Below are positions 1 to 11,402 of a DNA stretch of 64,000 nucleotides, one piece after another (within the stretch, counting starts at the first letter, position 1; every line of letters begins with the position of its first letter). The notes below the pieces were generated by a model. That model did not search any database and was not told the DNA's origin. It worked only from the letters and a program-made list of their open reading frames with translations. A program made the translations under genes and the position numbers. Source of the DNA: Anthonomus grandis grandis (taxonomy: Eukaryota; Arthropoda; Insecta; Coleoptera; Curculionidae); NCBI RefSeq assembly GCF_022605725.1, contig NC_065563.1, positions 7,776,518 through 7,840,517 on the forward strand. Reading direction: 5' to 3'.

Positions 1-42
1 GAAAGTTAACTGCAATAATAACTGTAGACCTCTTCGTTCCAG

Positions 43-93
43 GTCTGAATCAATCGCTGCAAGGTAACGACACGTTGGCCGGTACGTCACAAG
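43..93 (+). CDS. br: broad common-region mini-exon (internal exon, 51 nt)
   Basis: An acceptor (ttcgttccag) precedes 51 nt that end at a consensus donor (CAAG|gtaagc). Read in phase 1 it encodes LNQSLQGNDTLAGTSQ, with 2 nt completing a codon at the start and 1 nt left at the end. That phase matches all four downstream zinc-finger exons. From memory, Broad proteins carry a similar 'SLQG..TLAGTS' stretch just before the isoform-specific fingers; this recall is not checked. The exon should be the last shared coding segment of the BTB transcription factor Broad, with the BTB exons to the left of the window. It also contains an in-phase internal donor, CAAG|gtaacg, at 63/64. Splicing there would drop ten residues. 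Identity rests on phase, splice sites and the downstream exons rather than on length. Confidence 0.7.
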
Positions 94-1025
94 GTAAGCT
101 GCCTTACTAATTTTTTTTTTATTAATTATACTTTGCTAAGAAAAAAATATTTTTTTCTTAGCAAAGTAGAAAAGTAAAGAAACTTTTGGAACCCAATAAA
201 TGCTTTTGCCCATGTTTAATGTTTTGTTTGTTCACGTCCAAAAGTGTCTTTCGCTCATATTATTATGTGTTTTACTGTTTCTGTGTTGTTTTTCTGGTCT
301 GGTTACTTTTTTTTTTGTTTTTGTTTTTTTTTCTGCGTGTGTGTTTTTTTCTTTTAAAAATATTTTTTTTTTGGGGAAAGCCAATCGGATGGAAAATTTA
401 AAAATTAACCGTAAAATAAGTTAGAACTGTATAGGTGACAGTGGTACGAGATAGTTAGGTTATATGAATATTAACATTTAATTTGTTGTAAGAGCGTTGG
501 TTTGTTGATGGAGGAAAATGTTGGAGAATAACAAAGGAAATTGATTGGAAAGAATAAAATTAAAAAAGAAAACTTAAGAAATTAAATCAGAAAACTATCA
601 TTTAAAATCGATATAAATTTCATTCTAATTCTAAACATTCATTCTTTGCTGCTGATTAACGTGATGAAAGCAGAACGCCATGCTTTGCACAAATTCACAA
701 AAAAATCATTTTTCGAAATGTTTTTTTAAATAGGATACCTTGTATGGTATTACATATTTTTTCTTTAAATAACAAAAATGTATGCAAAAAAAATACGAGA
801 TTCTCATTTTTCTTACTGTTGATCGACTTGGCTTTAAAATATGAGAATTTTATTTTAAAACAAACTCCTTATGTATGTCTAGAACCTCTCTTTAGATATG
901 GAAAAAATTGTACTGGCCACGCACAGGTCCATTTAGTACAATTTTAAATGCTCAAAGTACTTTCTTTTTATTGTACTGGAAATCACTTTGAAAATGTATG
1001 TATTTTCATTTTGGGAGAATCATTG
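94..1025. other. broad intron, AT-rich, no gene
   Basis: Start of the ~10.7-kb intron between the mini-exon and the first zinc-finger exon. It is rich in poly-T. Short open frames here are low-complexity Phe/Leu/Lys translations and not credible. Around 890-1000 lies one diverged copy of the ~177-bp monomer that forms the array at 7975-10120, recognisable by 'ttagtacaattttaaatgc' and 'attgtactggaaat'. Confidence 0.6.
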
Positions 1026-1472
1026 GTATTATTGAAGTTCCGACTGTACCACTAAATTCCTAAAAAATAGTTAACTGAGAAGGAATACCATGTTGATGAA
1101 TTTATTTAGATTTTTAATTATTTTTTGGCTTTGGAAGATTAGTTGGTAGTACTAATGTACAATTTTCACTGATTTTTAAAGAAGTTTTCACTGATTTTGA
1201 AAAAAATGGCTAGTACTATTGAAATTTTGACTTTTCCATTGAATGAATTCAAACATCAGCTGAAAAAGAATACTATGTCTTGGTATGATTGGTACTACTG
1301 TAATTTGCACTTTATTATTGAATTTCTGGGAAAAAAATTAACTGAAAAAGAGTAAATAGATCAGGTAATTTTGAATTTTGAAGAAGTTTATTGATTTTGT
1401 GAAAATAATTGGTACTATTTAAATTTCGCCTTTATCATTCAATTCCTGGGAAAAAAAACCCGGAAGCAGAAT
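1026..1472. repeat. ~120-bp tandem repeat, left part
   Basis: Degenerate head-to-tail copies share 'ttgaattcctgggaaaaaa', 'ctgaaaaagagtac' and 'ggtactattraaattttg'. The 'ctgggaaaaaa' blocks near 1328 and 1446 are about 120 bp apart. The same repeat resumes after the pogo element, so the transposon landed inside the array. Confidence 0.75.
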
Positions 1473-1473
1473 A

Positions 1474-3412
1474 GGGGAAGTGTGCCTGTGATGGACCCCT
1501 TAAGAAATTATTGTTACCATTTCTTTAGTTTTGTTGTTTTCATTTTTTTTATACAAAAATCAGTCTCATCACTGGATGTCAAATATAGGAAAGAGTGAAT
1601 TTTGTATTAACATATATTTTTTTTAATAATGAACGCCTTTAAAAAATAAATATGAGGGGTCCATCAATGGCACATTATGTGCCCATGTTGGCCCCTGTTG
1701 TAAATAAATATTATTTTATCTTATTAACTTCTTTTTTAAGCTAAGCTTTAATAAAAAAAAATAATTTGTGGGGTACAAAAATATACACATAATCTCAAAA
1801 AATTAAGTACATAATTCACAAATAAATGATTTGCAACGGTAACTAACACCCGCACACTCAATGTGGCACCACGATTTACATACTAAACTTTATAGCGAAT
1901 CCACTTTTCTTTGATACGTGAGTGAGAGAATAACTCGTTGCAGTAAATGCAACTGGCATCATATGTGTCTTCTTTACCTTTTTTAAGGAATTCCTTCATC
2001 TTCTCCATCTTCGTCAGAACTGTAATTTTCAATGACAAGTTGCCGTTTTACTGCCCTACCTTGTTGTTTTCTTAGTTTCGTTTCCTTTTCAATAACTTTT
2101 TCTTTGAGTTCTTGAATTTCTGGAGTGGAATTTAAATGACCAGTTTTTGCACTTGAGGTGGAGGTAAAATTTCTTTCAGTGACACATTTAAAACTGAAAA
2201 TGAAGAGGTGTTAAGACCAGAAGTACTTGGTTGATTTTGAGTGTCTAACTCGATGGTACTGAGTTGAGACTCCAATGGAATCTGCCTATCCGTTGCTAAA
2301 GCTAGTGCAAACTCCCAATCTTCAAAAATATTGGGATTAAAAGAATAAATTCCCGTCTTTTTGAATGAATTTATTGCGTTAGATGGAATAGCACTCTTCA
2401 AAAAGGCTCGATTAAGAAGGCTTGCTATTTTATACTGTGTGACTGCCTTTCGTGGGTTTTGACGCAGCCATAATTGGCCTTTTTCTTGCACAAAAGCTAT
2501 GCTACCAGCGGGAGCACTATTCATAAGCTCATCATTCATTCTTTGACGAGGATAAATAAGAGCAGGTGGAATATAAGTACCTATGGCATTCAGTGCGCAC
2601 ACTACAGTGACGTGTTGCCCCCGCTATGCACTGCTTTTGCAGCGTAAACTTTCTGACACTTTTTTTGGACTGTGGTCAAACCTGACTCATCCATATTATA
2701 TATGTTTTCCGGAAGAAAGTTAAACTGCTCTAGAGTATTAGATAGTGCTTGAAAATAGGCTTGGATATTTGGCTTGTTAATAGCCTGGGCTCTGGCCAAT
2801 GACGTGCTTTCTGGGCATCGCAAAGATACTCGTGGATTACGTCTTAAAAATCCCCTAACCGAAATCCAACCTGCCATTTTTGTTTCCCGATTAAAATCAT
2901 GTTTTATATTATTCCTCTCGGCTACTTCAAATACCGTCCGTCGCAAATCTTTAGAAGTTAGTCCAAAAAATCGTTTTTCTATTTCAATAATATGTTCGGC
3001 AATCTCCTCTTCGATGGCTTTAGAGAACGTTGCTTTTCGTCCTCCCAAATATCCTTTAGAACAGTTCCGCTTAGCCAAACGTCTTCTTAAAGTTGTCTTC
3101 GGTACATTGAAGGTTTTGGCTGCTAACTTAAAGCCCATATTGCTATTTCTTACATTCTCAATAGTCTGCCGCATGTCATCCTCATCCCACTGTTGCCTTT
3201 TTTTGGATGCCATATTTAAACCTAAATAGAAAAAAATATATCTATAGAATAATTAAATTTGTATATTGTTGCAAACACGAGTACATATAAACAACTAAAG
3301 AAAAGCTTTAATCAACCTAACCAATGCGACGAAAATGTATTTGGCGCGGTAAATTTAAATATTTAACTAGTGGTCCATCATGGGCAGGGATCCATCATAG
3401 GCATATTTTCCC
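1474..3412 (-). mobile_element. pogo-like DNA transposon 1, non-autonomous
   Basis: TIRs lie at 1474-1499 and 3387-3412 and match at 21 of 26 positions, beginning GGGGAAGTGTGCC on the left. A TA dinucleotide flanks both ends (1472-1473 and 3413-3414), as expected for pogo target duplication. Subterminal copies of 'ggtccatcatgg'-type motifs occur near 1655 and 3370 and may be transposase-binding sites. The 1939-bp element carries a transposase relic on the minus strand and sits inside a ~120-bp tandem repeat. Confidence 0.88.
2132..3213 (-). pseudogene. pogo/Tigger-like transposase, internally deleted
   Basis: Would encode a pogo-family DDE transposase acting in the nucleus on the element's own ends. 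The N-terminus (from 3213) has a psq-type helix-turn-helix (VRNSNMGFKLAAKTFNVPKT), then a CENP-B-like HTH region (FFGLTSKDLRRTVFEVAERN), then the first catalytic motif NMDESGLTTVQ. Translation breaks near 2602 by a frame change (GGNTSL versus MCALNAIGTYIPPALIYPR). After SIAFVQEKGQLW the frame jumps directly to RKAVTQYKIASLL. The DNH and PLD catalytic segments are therefore missing. The C-terminus retains the usual TGIYSFNPNIF block. Not functional. Confidence 0.88.
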
Positions 3413-3414
3413 TA

Positions 3415-3890
3415 CCATATCAATAGTGTTATTTTGATTTTTGAATACACTAATTTTTACTTTATTATTGAATTTCTGAAATAAAACTAGCTGAAAAAGA
3501 GTACCATGCTGATAAGGTAATTTTCATTTTTGAAGAAGTTTTTTGATATTGAAAGAATGGTTGTAACTATTAAAATTTTGATTTTACCATTGAATTCCTG
3601 GGAAAAAATCATCTGAAAAAGAGTACCGTGTCAATAGCGTTATTTTGATTTTTTGCCCCTTTTTTTAATTTTGACAATTATTGATACTAATAAAATTTTG
3701 ATTTTGCCATTAAATTCCTGGGAAAAAAAAATTATTGGAAAAGAGTACTATGTCAATGGAATTATTTTAATTATTAAAGAGTTTTTTGATTTTGAGGAAA
3801 TGGCTGGTACTAGCTTTGCAATTTCTGGGAGAAAAACAACTGAATAACAGTGTCATATCAATAAATTTATTTTAATTTTTAAACTGTTCT
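3415..3890. repeat. ~120-bp tandem repeat, right part
   Basis: Continuation of the repeat at 1026-1472. The 'ctgggaaaaa' blocks near 3597 and 3718 are 121 bp apart, and 'gagtaccatgtcaatag' recurs. The array must predate the pogo insertion between the two parts. Confidence 0.75.
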
Positions 3891-5600
3891 TATGTGCTCC
3901 TTGTAGTACACAAGACCTATTCACTTTATAGTAGTTACTTCTTAAAGTTTGATGCTTACTTAAGGTTACACAAAAGGATTGGTTTCAAAAAACTCATTCT
4001 CATCAAAGCGTCCAAAATGCGGCACCAAAGTCTTCAAATACCTGGTGACATTTGCGTTTTAGTGCACTTTTAATGCACAATATACATTTTTTAAATTGTA
4101 CTAGAAATGTCTTGTGCGTGGACAGAGGCCTTACATCACTAAGAGTTCATGAGTATGGAATTTAACTCTTTTAAGCCTAAATATTTTTTTTTCCAAAAAA
4201 AAGATATTTTTTTAAATAATATAATAAGGTATGCTTAAAAATATAAAAAATAGTGTTTTTTTTGAAAACGGATTTTTTTAGGAAAAAAAAATGAGTCCAT
4301 TTGGAGTCAGTAGGCGAAAATTAAATATATATACATTAGCATATAAGAATTTATATTATTTTACTTTTAACTTTTTTTAACATATAAGAGATTTACATTC
4401 AAGTTAACCTACTAATTATGGAACGTAATAAAACAATGTTTATCTTTTGATAAACATAAAGGCATTGAGTGAAAAAATCCATTAAATCTATTGAACTGTG
4501 AACAACGGATAGTTTACATGGAGGCTATTCAATTTCTGGCTTACGATACAAATACTATAAGATAATACATCAATCTTAAATATTAACGTTTAACACCAAT
4601 TATTATTCGGCACAAGGATACGAGCATATCATTCAAATTAACGCCGCTCATATATCTATTTATTAAACAGCATTTATTGCAAAGCAATTTCTCCAATGGA
4701 GACCATCTCTTTATATTTTGTAAAGGCTGCGATCCTGTATAACTATTTGTTACCCTAATAATTAATTACCCTTTCTTTCGAATTCTGAATCACTTTTTAA
4801 TTGACATCCAGGCTGTTTTGCAATTCTTACAGTTCCACAAACGAGTATTCCCAACCTCTTTAGTTCACCACTGACTTCAGTTTCTACTTCTTAGTGGTTA
4901 CTGCAGTGGCCATCAAGATCGCTCGATCATAATCCCCTTGATATTTATTTATGGGGGTAGGTACATGAAAAATTTAGTCTATACGCAAGTTTCAATTACA
5001 AGGGAAGATTTATTGGAGCATATTCAGTAGGCTGATAAATAAATACAATAAAACAGGGACCAAATACATCATTTAATGGCTTAGAGGCACAAGGCTGAAT
5101 TCAACAGGAAGGTGGACATTTTGAAATTTTTATCAACTGACCTTATTTTTTAAATAAAATCATTGTTTATTGATTTTATGAATTTTTTATACAACATACA
5201 TGGGAGTGTAACTTTAAAATAATCAAAAATGCAAATACAAGTTTTTTGCGTTCATTTAACTTAAATAGAAGTGTACTTGACCCTCCCAAAATGTGAACAT
5301 ACCTCTTATTTTTTGAATGGATCAATACAAAATGTTGAAACTTGAGGTAATACAATTGATGAATGAATACTATGTTTTAAAGCGAAATTGACAGATGAAA
5401 ATTTCAAGATGTCTGCTGGGCGCCATCTTGGAAAAAAAATTAAATGGAAAGGGTGGTCTTGTTGCACATAATTTTGAAGCTCCTGACGAATACTTTATAA
5501 CCCTAGAATATTCTATATCTTTACCTACTACAAAATGATGGTACATTTAATAATTACCTGAATACACTAACATTTAACTTGTTATATCGAATAAATACAT
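3891..5600. other. intron, no gene; one satellite monomer
   Basis: AT-rich sequence without a credible coding frame. A single diverged monomer of the ~177-bp family lies at about 4050-4160 ('attgtactagaaatg', 'ggccttacatcactaagag'). Nothing else recognised. Confidence 0.55.
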
Positions 5601-6337
5601 TTAGTTCAATTGAGAAGATGCTGGTTGAACTTCTTGACACAAGAACAGTCGATCCGAAATTTCACACCGAACGTTTTCATATACACTAACATCGATATTT
5701 CTACAGATATTCGTTATTTTCTGTCGCAAATCCAATACTGAAGCAGGTTCAGTTTCGTACACCTTTTGCGTCAAATAGCCCCATAAAAAAAAAGTCTAGA
5801 GGTGTCAAATCCGGCGAGCGAGCTGGCCATTCCACAGATCCGCGACGGCCAATCCATCGATTGTTAGTTAAATAGTTCCGAATTTGTAGTGTAGTGGAGC
5901 TCCATCTCGATGGAATACAATATCTATATCGAATTCATTAGGATTCGTTTCGACAATTTCGGTGATTCCAAATACAGTTCCTTTGCTAAATTTTGTCCGA
6001 TGAATAGAGACCCCACAATATGGTTTCCCAATATCCCTGCCAAACGTTTATTTTTTTCCGGATATTGAGTATGAGTCTCACGTCTTCCGGGAAAGACGTG
6101 AGGATTTTTTGGAACGACAATTTTGTACATTCATCACAAAAAAAAATATTATGGAGATAAGTAGGATGCCGTGCAATGGCAGAATTCTGTTCTTTTATCA
6201 GGGTCATCTTCAGTTAACTGATGTACCATTTGGATTTAGTGCGGATGATACTTGTTCCTTTTCAAAAGTGTCCATATAGTAGAAGGACAAACCTCAGGCT
6301 CATTCGCGACGGAGGAAGTTGATTGTTGGGGATTAAC
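5601..6337 (-). pseudogene. mariner-like transposase relic
   Basis: The reverse strand reads, across frameshifts and stops, as a Tc1/mariner-superfamily transposase. From about 6337 it gives NEPEVCPSTIWTLLKRNKYH, then MVHQLTEDDPDKRTEFC, PTYLHNIFFCDECTK (first catalytic D), TQYPEKNKR, LAGILGNHIVGSLFIG, then the C-terminal WIGRRGSVEWPARSPDLTP and LDFFLWGYLTQKVYETEPAS, ending CQEVQPASSQLN and a stop at 5601. Part of the centre, including the 'QDGAPPHY' block, is degraded. No TIR was found close by. It lies antisense in the broad intron. Confidence 0.85.
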
Positions 6338-7156
6338 TATCACCTCACCAATTATTTAACATAAATGAAAAGTACTGTATAAGTTCATAGATATGTTTGT
6401 TCCTAGAGATTGAGAGATTTCTGTGCGTGTAGTATTGCAACATATTCCAGTTTGTTGTGTCGAATACAAATCTGTGTCATCAGTAATATTCTGGATTAAA
6501 CTGTCGTTAAAAATTTACTTAAAATATTTGAGAGGGGTTAAATTATTTTTCTTATTATTTGTGAATAATATTCTTTTCTTACTTGTTATATTCCACTTGC
6601 TTTTTTCCATTTTGGAGAAACGTGTACAGTCAATAAAGGGTTTTGGTTTCGAAATGGTTTTTTCCTGCAATTGCTCTTCACCTTTATCAGAATTTGCGGC
6701 GTGGTCTACCTATAAATTTGAACTAAATAAAACCGACTCTTCTATTGGAGGTTCTGCAGGATCAGGATCATATTCCTGTAAGCTGTAAGCGAAGGAACAT
6801 TCTTTAATCAAACTAGTCTTCATCGATGTCGCTTACACCTCCAATATCCGGCTGGTCTCCTTCCAATTACAGTAGAAGGTTTTTCCCTGCTTGTTCACAT
6901 AGTTCTATGGTTTGTATATGAAATTAAAAGTTTAATAAAAATGTATATATCTAAATAGTAATATTTTATTTAATCTAAAATTGCAGTCAATGAATGCGCA
7001 TTGATGTCAAACGGAATCAATATAGTAACGATGCTATTTGGAATCATAATTTTCTAAGCACATATTGTCACGTTATGTTATTTACTAAAAACCCATAAAA
7101 CAAAAACTTACCACGTAAGCACTGTAAACATGAAAATCTAACCTAAAAATCCTAAT
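6338..7156. other. intron, no supported gene
   Basis: AT-rich. The reverse strand at about 6650-6860 shows an acidic patch (QEYDPDPAEPPIEESVLFSS) before a stop. It could be a decayed piggyBac-type N-terminus but is too short to call. Confidence 0.45.
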
Positions 7157-7909
7157 TAAGGATGTGCAATACGATACGATTTTCTCGAGTACCGGTATTT
7201 TTTCTTCCGATACTCGATATTTTGTACCGGTACTTTAACGTACGATACGGTCCGATCCGTTTGAGTTTTATGCAGTACCTATCGTATCCCGTATCGAAGA
7301 ATGCTATGAAATAAATTTAATTTAATCAAAAAGATACCACATAAATTAATTTGAATGAAGCAGTGAAGTACGGATTTACTCCTGTTTCCTTCTGTCTTTC
7401 TGTTTATGTTTATCCGTAGTGTTGGCAGATGCAACCCATTTTCTGAACGCCTATTTTCAAAGGCTGATGCGATAATGGATGAATGCCGTAACAGACTTCT
7501 TGGAGATAGACTTTCAAGGCTATTATTTTTAAATTCGTTAGAATTAAGTTACTGGAATTTGTAATTATTTTTCAATTTCTAGAATAATTATTTTTGTCTT
7601 ACGTTTTAATGTTTTCTGTTGTTCGGTTGTAATTTAAGTGACGACAAATGTCAAATTATCATTTGTAGTTATTTCGAAATAAATGCTGTTAATAAATCAT
7701 ATTTTAATAAATAATACTAAAAATATCATTATTGACCATACCAGTCCGCGCTAATTTAACATTTTTAAAAAATATATATATTTAGTTAAATCGTACCAGT
7801 ACTTGGAATATCGGTACTGAACTTGTCGATATTGTAACCAACCGGTACTTTTAAAACGATACGATACGATCCGAAATACCGGTACTTTCCTCAGTATCGC
7901 ACATCCCTA
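7157..7909 (+). mobile_element. hAT element, 753-bp deletion derivative with perfect 8-bp TSD
   Basis: Ends TAAGGATGTGC... and ...GCACATCCCTA form short TIRs. They are flanked by identical 8-bp direct repeats ATCCTAAT at 7149-7156 and 7910-7917, the hAT target-duplication length. Subterminal DNA is densely palindromic, with repeated 'acgatacgat', 'accggtac' and 'gtaccggta' motifs on both sides. The interior keeps only the hAT dimerisation end of the transposase. The perfect TSD argues for a fairly recent or at least unrearranged insertion. Confidence 0.93.
7427..7564 (+). pseudogene. hAT transposase C-terminal dimerisation fragment
   Basis: The frame reads RCNPFSERLFSKADAIMDEC, then RNRLLGDRLSRLLFLNSLEL, ending SYWNL and TAA. 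This is the hAT C-terminal dimerisation signature (SERLFSKA...RNRL...LLFLN). Only about 45 residues remain; the zinc-finger (BED) and DDE domains are deleted. A 'ccgtag' directly upstream could be a remnant acceptor. Non-functional. Confidence 0.88.
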
Positions 7910-7974
7910 ATCCTAATGTCACTCGATAGCGAGTTCTGCTTTGACTTTTTAAAATATATTCTAATTGGAGTCAC

Positions 7975-10120
7975 TACTGGCTTGGAAAGGGTTAATATAA
8001 ATAAATTTCTTAGTGGTGCGTTTACTACTAAGTTCTCGCCACGAACAAGTCGTTTTAGTATAATTCTAAATGTAAAACGTACCTTTTTTCAAATGTGCTA
8101 AAAATGCCTTATCGCATCACTACAGCAGACCGCACACCTACGATACAAATGTTGCGCCACAAATGTATCGGACAGAATTTAACGCGCGCATGTTATTTAA
8201 TTTGGATCCACACACCTAAGATGCATTTGCTACCAAACGGCATTTGAAGCCACACCGCATTTGTGTTTACTCCCCGGATAATCAACCTGTCCGATATTTG
8301 TTGCGGCGTGTCGTGTCACGTTTTAAAATACACATGAAGAACGATATTACACAAACCATTTTATTTATTCAGGAAGTAAAGAAAATATTATATGATCACA
8401 CTTTGCAGGTAACATTCTATAGGAAGCTTGAGATTCATCATCATGATTTAATAATAGCTTTGATACTTCAAAATTTCCCTTTTTGGAACAACCCAGTAAT
8501 GACGTTTTCTTCGGTTTTGACTTAATAATTGCCACATCATAAAATCATCGTCATCAGAAGACAACGACATGGCTACAAATGCGGAACAGAACTAAGCCCT
8601 GATGTGCGTGCTTGTACCGCATTTGTGGCAAATGTACAAAATGTTGAACGAAATTATGTCGAAAGACAAATGTGGCGCCACATTTGTAACTTAGGTGTGC
8701 GGCCGGCTTAAGAGTTTTTATTCTATGGGCATTTAAATCTAAAATATCAATTATTATAGAGTTTCTTTTGGTGCGTAACCTCTGTCTACGCACAGGTCGT
8801 ATTAATACAATTTTAAATAAACAATGTAACTTTTTTCAAATTGTACTGAAAATTACTTATACGCGGTCAAAGGCCTCGCATCACTAACAATTTTTAATCT
8901 GTCTGCATTTAAATCTAAGATATTTCGTTTTATTCCAAATTTCTTAGTAGTTCGTAGCCTATAACCACGTAACGATTATTTTAGTACAATTTTAAATGCA
9001 CAATGTACTGTTTTTAAATCGTACTGGAAATTACTTATACGCGGTCAAAGGCCTCGCATCACTAACAATTTTTAATCTGTCTGCATTTAAATCTAAGATA
9101 TTTCGTTTTATTCCAAATTTCTTAGTAGTTCGTAGCCTATAACCATGAACACTTATTTTAGTACAATTTTAAATGCACAATGTACTGTTTTTAAATTGTA
9201 CTGGAAATTACTTATACGCGGTCAAAGGCCTCGCATCACTAATACTTTTTAATCTGTCTGCATTTAAATCTAAGATATTTCGTTTTATTCCAAATTTCTT
9301 AGTAGTTCGTAGCCTATAACCACGAACGATTATTTTAGTACAATTTTTCATGCACAATGTACTTTTTTTTAATTGCACTGAAAATGACTTTACGCGGTCA
9401 AAGGCCTCGCATCACTAACAATTTTTAATCTGTCTGCATTTAAATCTAAGATATTTCGTTTTATTTCAAATTTCTTAGTAGTTCGTAGCCTATAACCATG
9501 AACAATTATTTTAGTGCAATTTTAAATAAACAATGTACCTTTTTTCAAATTGTACTGGAAATTACTTATACGCGGTCAAAGGCCTCGCATCACTAACAAT
9601 TTTTAATCTGTCTGCATTTAAATCTAAGATATTTCGTTTTATTCCAAATTTCTTAGTAGTTCGTAGCCTATAACCACGTAACGATAATTTTAGTACAATT
9701 TTAAATGCTCAATGTACTTTTTTTTATTGTACTAGAAGAAAATGTGTGGCCATAGGCCTCGGATCCCTAAGAATTTTTATATTTAAGATCATTCAACTTA
9801 TTCCAAATTTCTAAGTGGTAAACTCTGCCAAGAACACAGATCGTTTTAGTACAATTTTAATAGACAATCAATTTTTTTTAAATTGTACTGGAAATGACTT
9901 ATGCGTGGTCAGAAACCTCGTAACGCCAAGAATTTATATTATGTCTGCATTTAAATCTAAGTTACTTGAATTTCCGAGTCAATTTCTTCTAAATTTCTTA
10001 TTGGTAAGCCTTTGACCAGGCACCAGTCGGCTTAGTACAATTTTAAATGTAATCGTTTTTTTTTCAAAAATTTGACTATAATTATACAACTTGTGCATGG
10101 CCAGATGCCTCAAAAATCAT
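7975..10120. repeat. ~177-bp tandem array (interrupted by a Harbinger-like element)
   Basis: The block 'gcctcgcatcactaa' starts at 8873, 9051, 9228, 9404 and 9582, giving periods of 178, 177, 176 and 178 bp. Each unit contains 'tctgcatttaaatctaa', 'cttagtagttcgtagcc' and 'tacaattttaaatgcac'. More diverged units continue to about 10120 and lie to the left at 7975-8122. Isolated monomers occur near 890 and 4050. Central copies look more alike than edge copies, as expected for unequal exchange. Confidence 0.92.
8123..8707. mobile_element. PIF/Harbinger-like non-autonomous element
   Basis: TIRs of about 35 bp face each other: left CAGCAGACCGCACACCTA, right ending TAGGTGTGCGGCCGGC. They continue into 'acaaatgt(t/g)gcgccaca' on both sides. 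It sits inside the 177-bp array and splits a monomer between 'gcatcacta' and 'agagttttta'. The flanking trinucleotides CTA and TTA fit the 3-bp TWA target duplication of PIF/Harbinger with one mutation. The interior at about 8350-8406 reads ITQTILFIQEVKKILYDHT. This resembles the start of a MADF domain, which Harbinger elements carry in their second protein, and is followed by a gtaaca donor-like site. Confidence 0.75.
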
Positions 10121-10818
10121 TTCCTAGTAAAAAAAAATTGCGTGCTGTTTTGGCATTTTAAATCACACTTGATCTCACATTTTCATAAGTTCTTTACTTT
10201 CTAGTCGAGAAAAAAACGCATGTAACACTTATTAATTAGAAAATAATTTTCTATGGATTGGAGCAATATTATACAAGGTGTCCCATTTAAAAAAGCAACA
10301 TTTTTTTCTATTAAACTTGAGCCGTTCAATCGTTCTACCGTATTTACTACGATAATCAGCAAAAGAAATGCGTCAATTTTTCTTACTTAACCATCCTCGT
10401 ATCTTCAAGATTAAGGGGGTAACTTGATACAACCTGAATAGTAAATTATTTAGTTAAATTATCAATTGGTCATAATTATCCTTAAAAAGCGCTGTGAACA
10501 ATTTTACAATTCATGACTCAAATCGGTCTAAATAATGACTAATTGAATGTATAAATTTTTTTAGTAAGTAAAGTAATAAATCACCCCAATATGTAATCCG
10601 GAACCAAAGATTAAAACCTCAATTAAACATGGATGTCCAATAAATTTTTCCAACATTTTCCGACACTTTAACCCAAACCAAACCGAAACCGGGTGGTCCA
10701 AAACCACGTAACTAACTCGGCTGTACATAGTAGCTTAATTTGAATTAAATTAAATTTAAAAAAAAACAACCAAAATGGCACACAACGAGTGAGTGTAAAC
10801 TGGGGCTTTTGCCCATAG
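10121..10818. other. intron upstream of zinc-finger exon A
   Basis: No coding frame. A transposon-end-like 'tacaaggtgtccc' lies near 10274 without a convincing partner. The 3' splice site of exon A closes this stretch ('tttgcccatag'). Confidence 0.5.
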
Positions 10819-11060
10819 GTATGGAAGATTTCCGCTGTCAGCCGTGCAACAAGAGCCTAAGCTCCCTGACGAGACTTAAAAGACACATTCAAAATGTCCA
10901 TATGAGACCCTCCAGGGAGCCAGTCTGTAACATATGCAAGAGGGTGTACAGCAGCCTCAATTCGCTCAGAAATCACAAGAGTATCTATCACAGAAACGTG
11001 AAAAACATTAAAGGGGACGAGGCGATGATACAGCCTCCTCACCATTCGTTTTATTTGTGA
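10819..11060 (+). CDS. br: broad alternative terminal exon A (C2H2 pair)
   Basis: The exon begins after 'gcccatag' with 2 nt that complete the codon left by the mini-exon (G+GT = Gly), then MEDFRCQPCNKSLSSLTRLK. Two C2H2 fingers follow: C-x2-C-x12-H-x4-H twice (CQPC...HIQNVH; CNICKRVYSSLNSLRNHKS..H), with 8 residues between them. The tail ends ...HHSFYL and TGA. It supplies the DNA-binding specificity of one Broad isoform and should be used mutually exclusively with exons B-D. I recall these fingers as those usually called Z1, but do not rely on the number. The sequence is GC-richer than the intron and uninterrupted, so it is under selection. An upstream in-frame TTG is intron, not a start. 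Confidence 0.93.
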
Positions 11061-11400
11061 GGTGGTGCCGAAGTGGCGGAGGCCTTTGATGTTAAAATTC
11101 GGCCACGTCCATTTATTTATATAAACGTTATAGGCCTCCTTTCGAATAATATTCCTATATAAATTAGGTTTTAGTTAAATTAAGTCTTAAGCTAAAAGCG
11201 TACAAAGCACCCTATATATTATAATAATATAAACGATAATATTTATTTAAAATTATATTGTGTTACGATTTTGTTACTTATATTAGGCCTTAAAGTCTGA
11301 AATGATTGTACATTTACGCATAATGGTTATGGGTTGTGTTATAACAGGTTTAGGTTAGTTATTATCGTTAGAAGTACACTTATATTAAATGCGTTTTATG
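11061..11400 (+). other. probable 3' UTR and flank of exon A
   Basis: AT-rich sequence after the exon A stop. No canonical AATAAA was seen in the first 300 nt. A transposon begins at 11403, so any 3' UTR running further would include it. Confidence 0.4.
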
Positions 11401-11402
11401 TA

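Noticed and set aside
186..424. Two overlapping ~70-codon frames rich in Phe and Leu just after the broad mini-exon
   Set aside because: Translations of poly-T intron sequence with no motif and overlapping frames; splice context shows intron.
6423..6788. A 121-codon open frame, hydrophobic in its first half
   Set aside because: No recognisable domain, AT-driven composition, and the opposite strand gives an equally plausible acidic transposon-like fragment.
10274..10440. Possible small transposon starting 'tacaaggtgtccc'
   Set aside because: No convincing inverted partner or target duplication found within reach.
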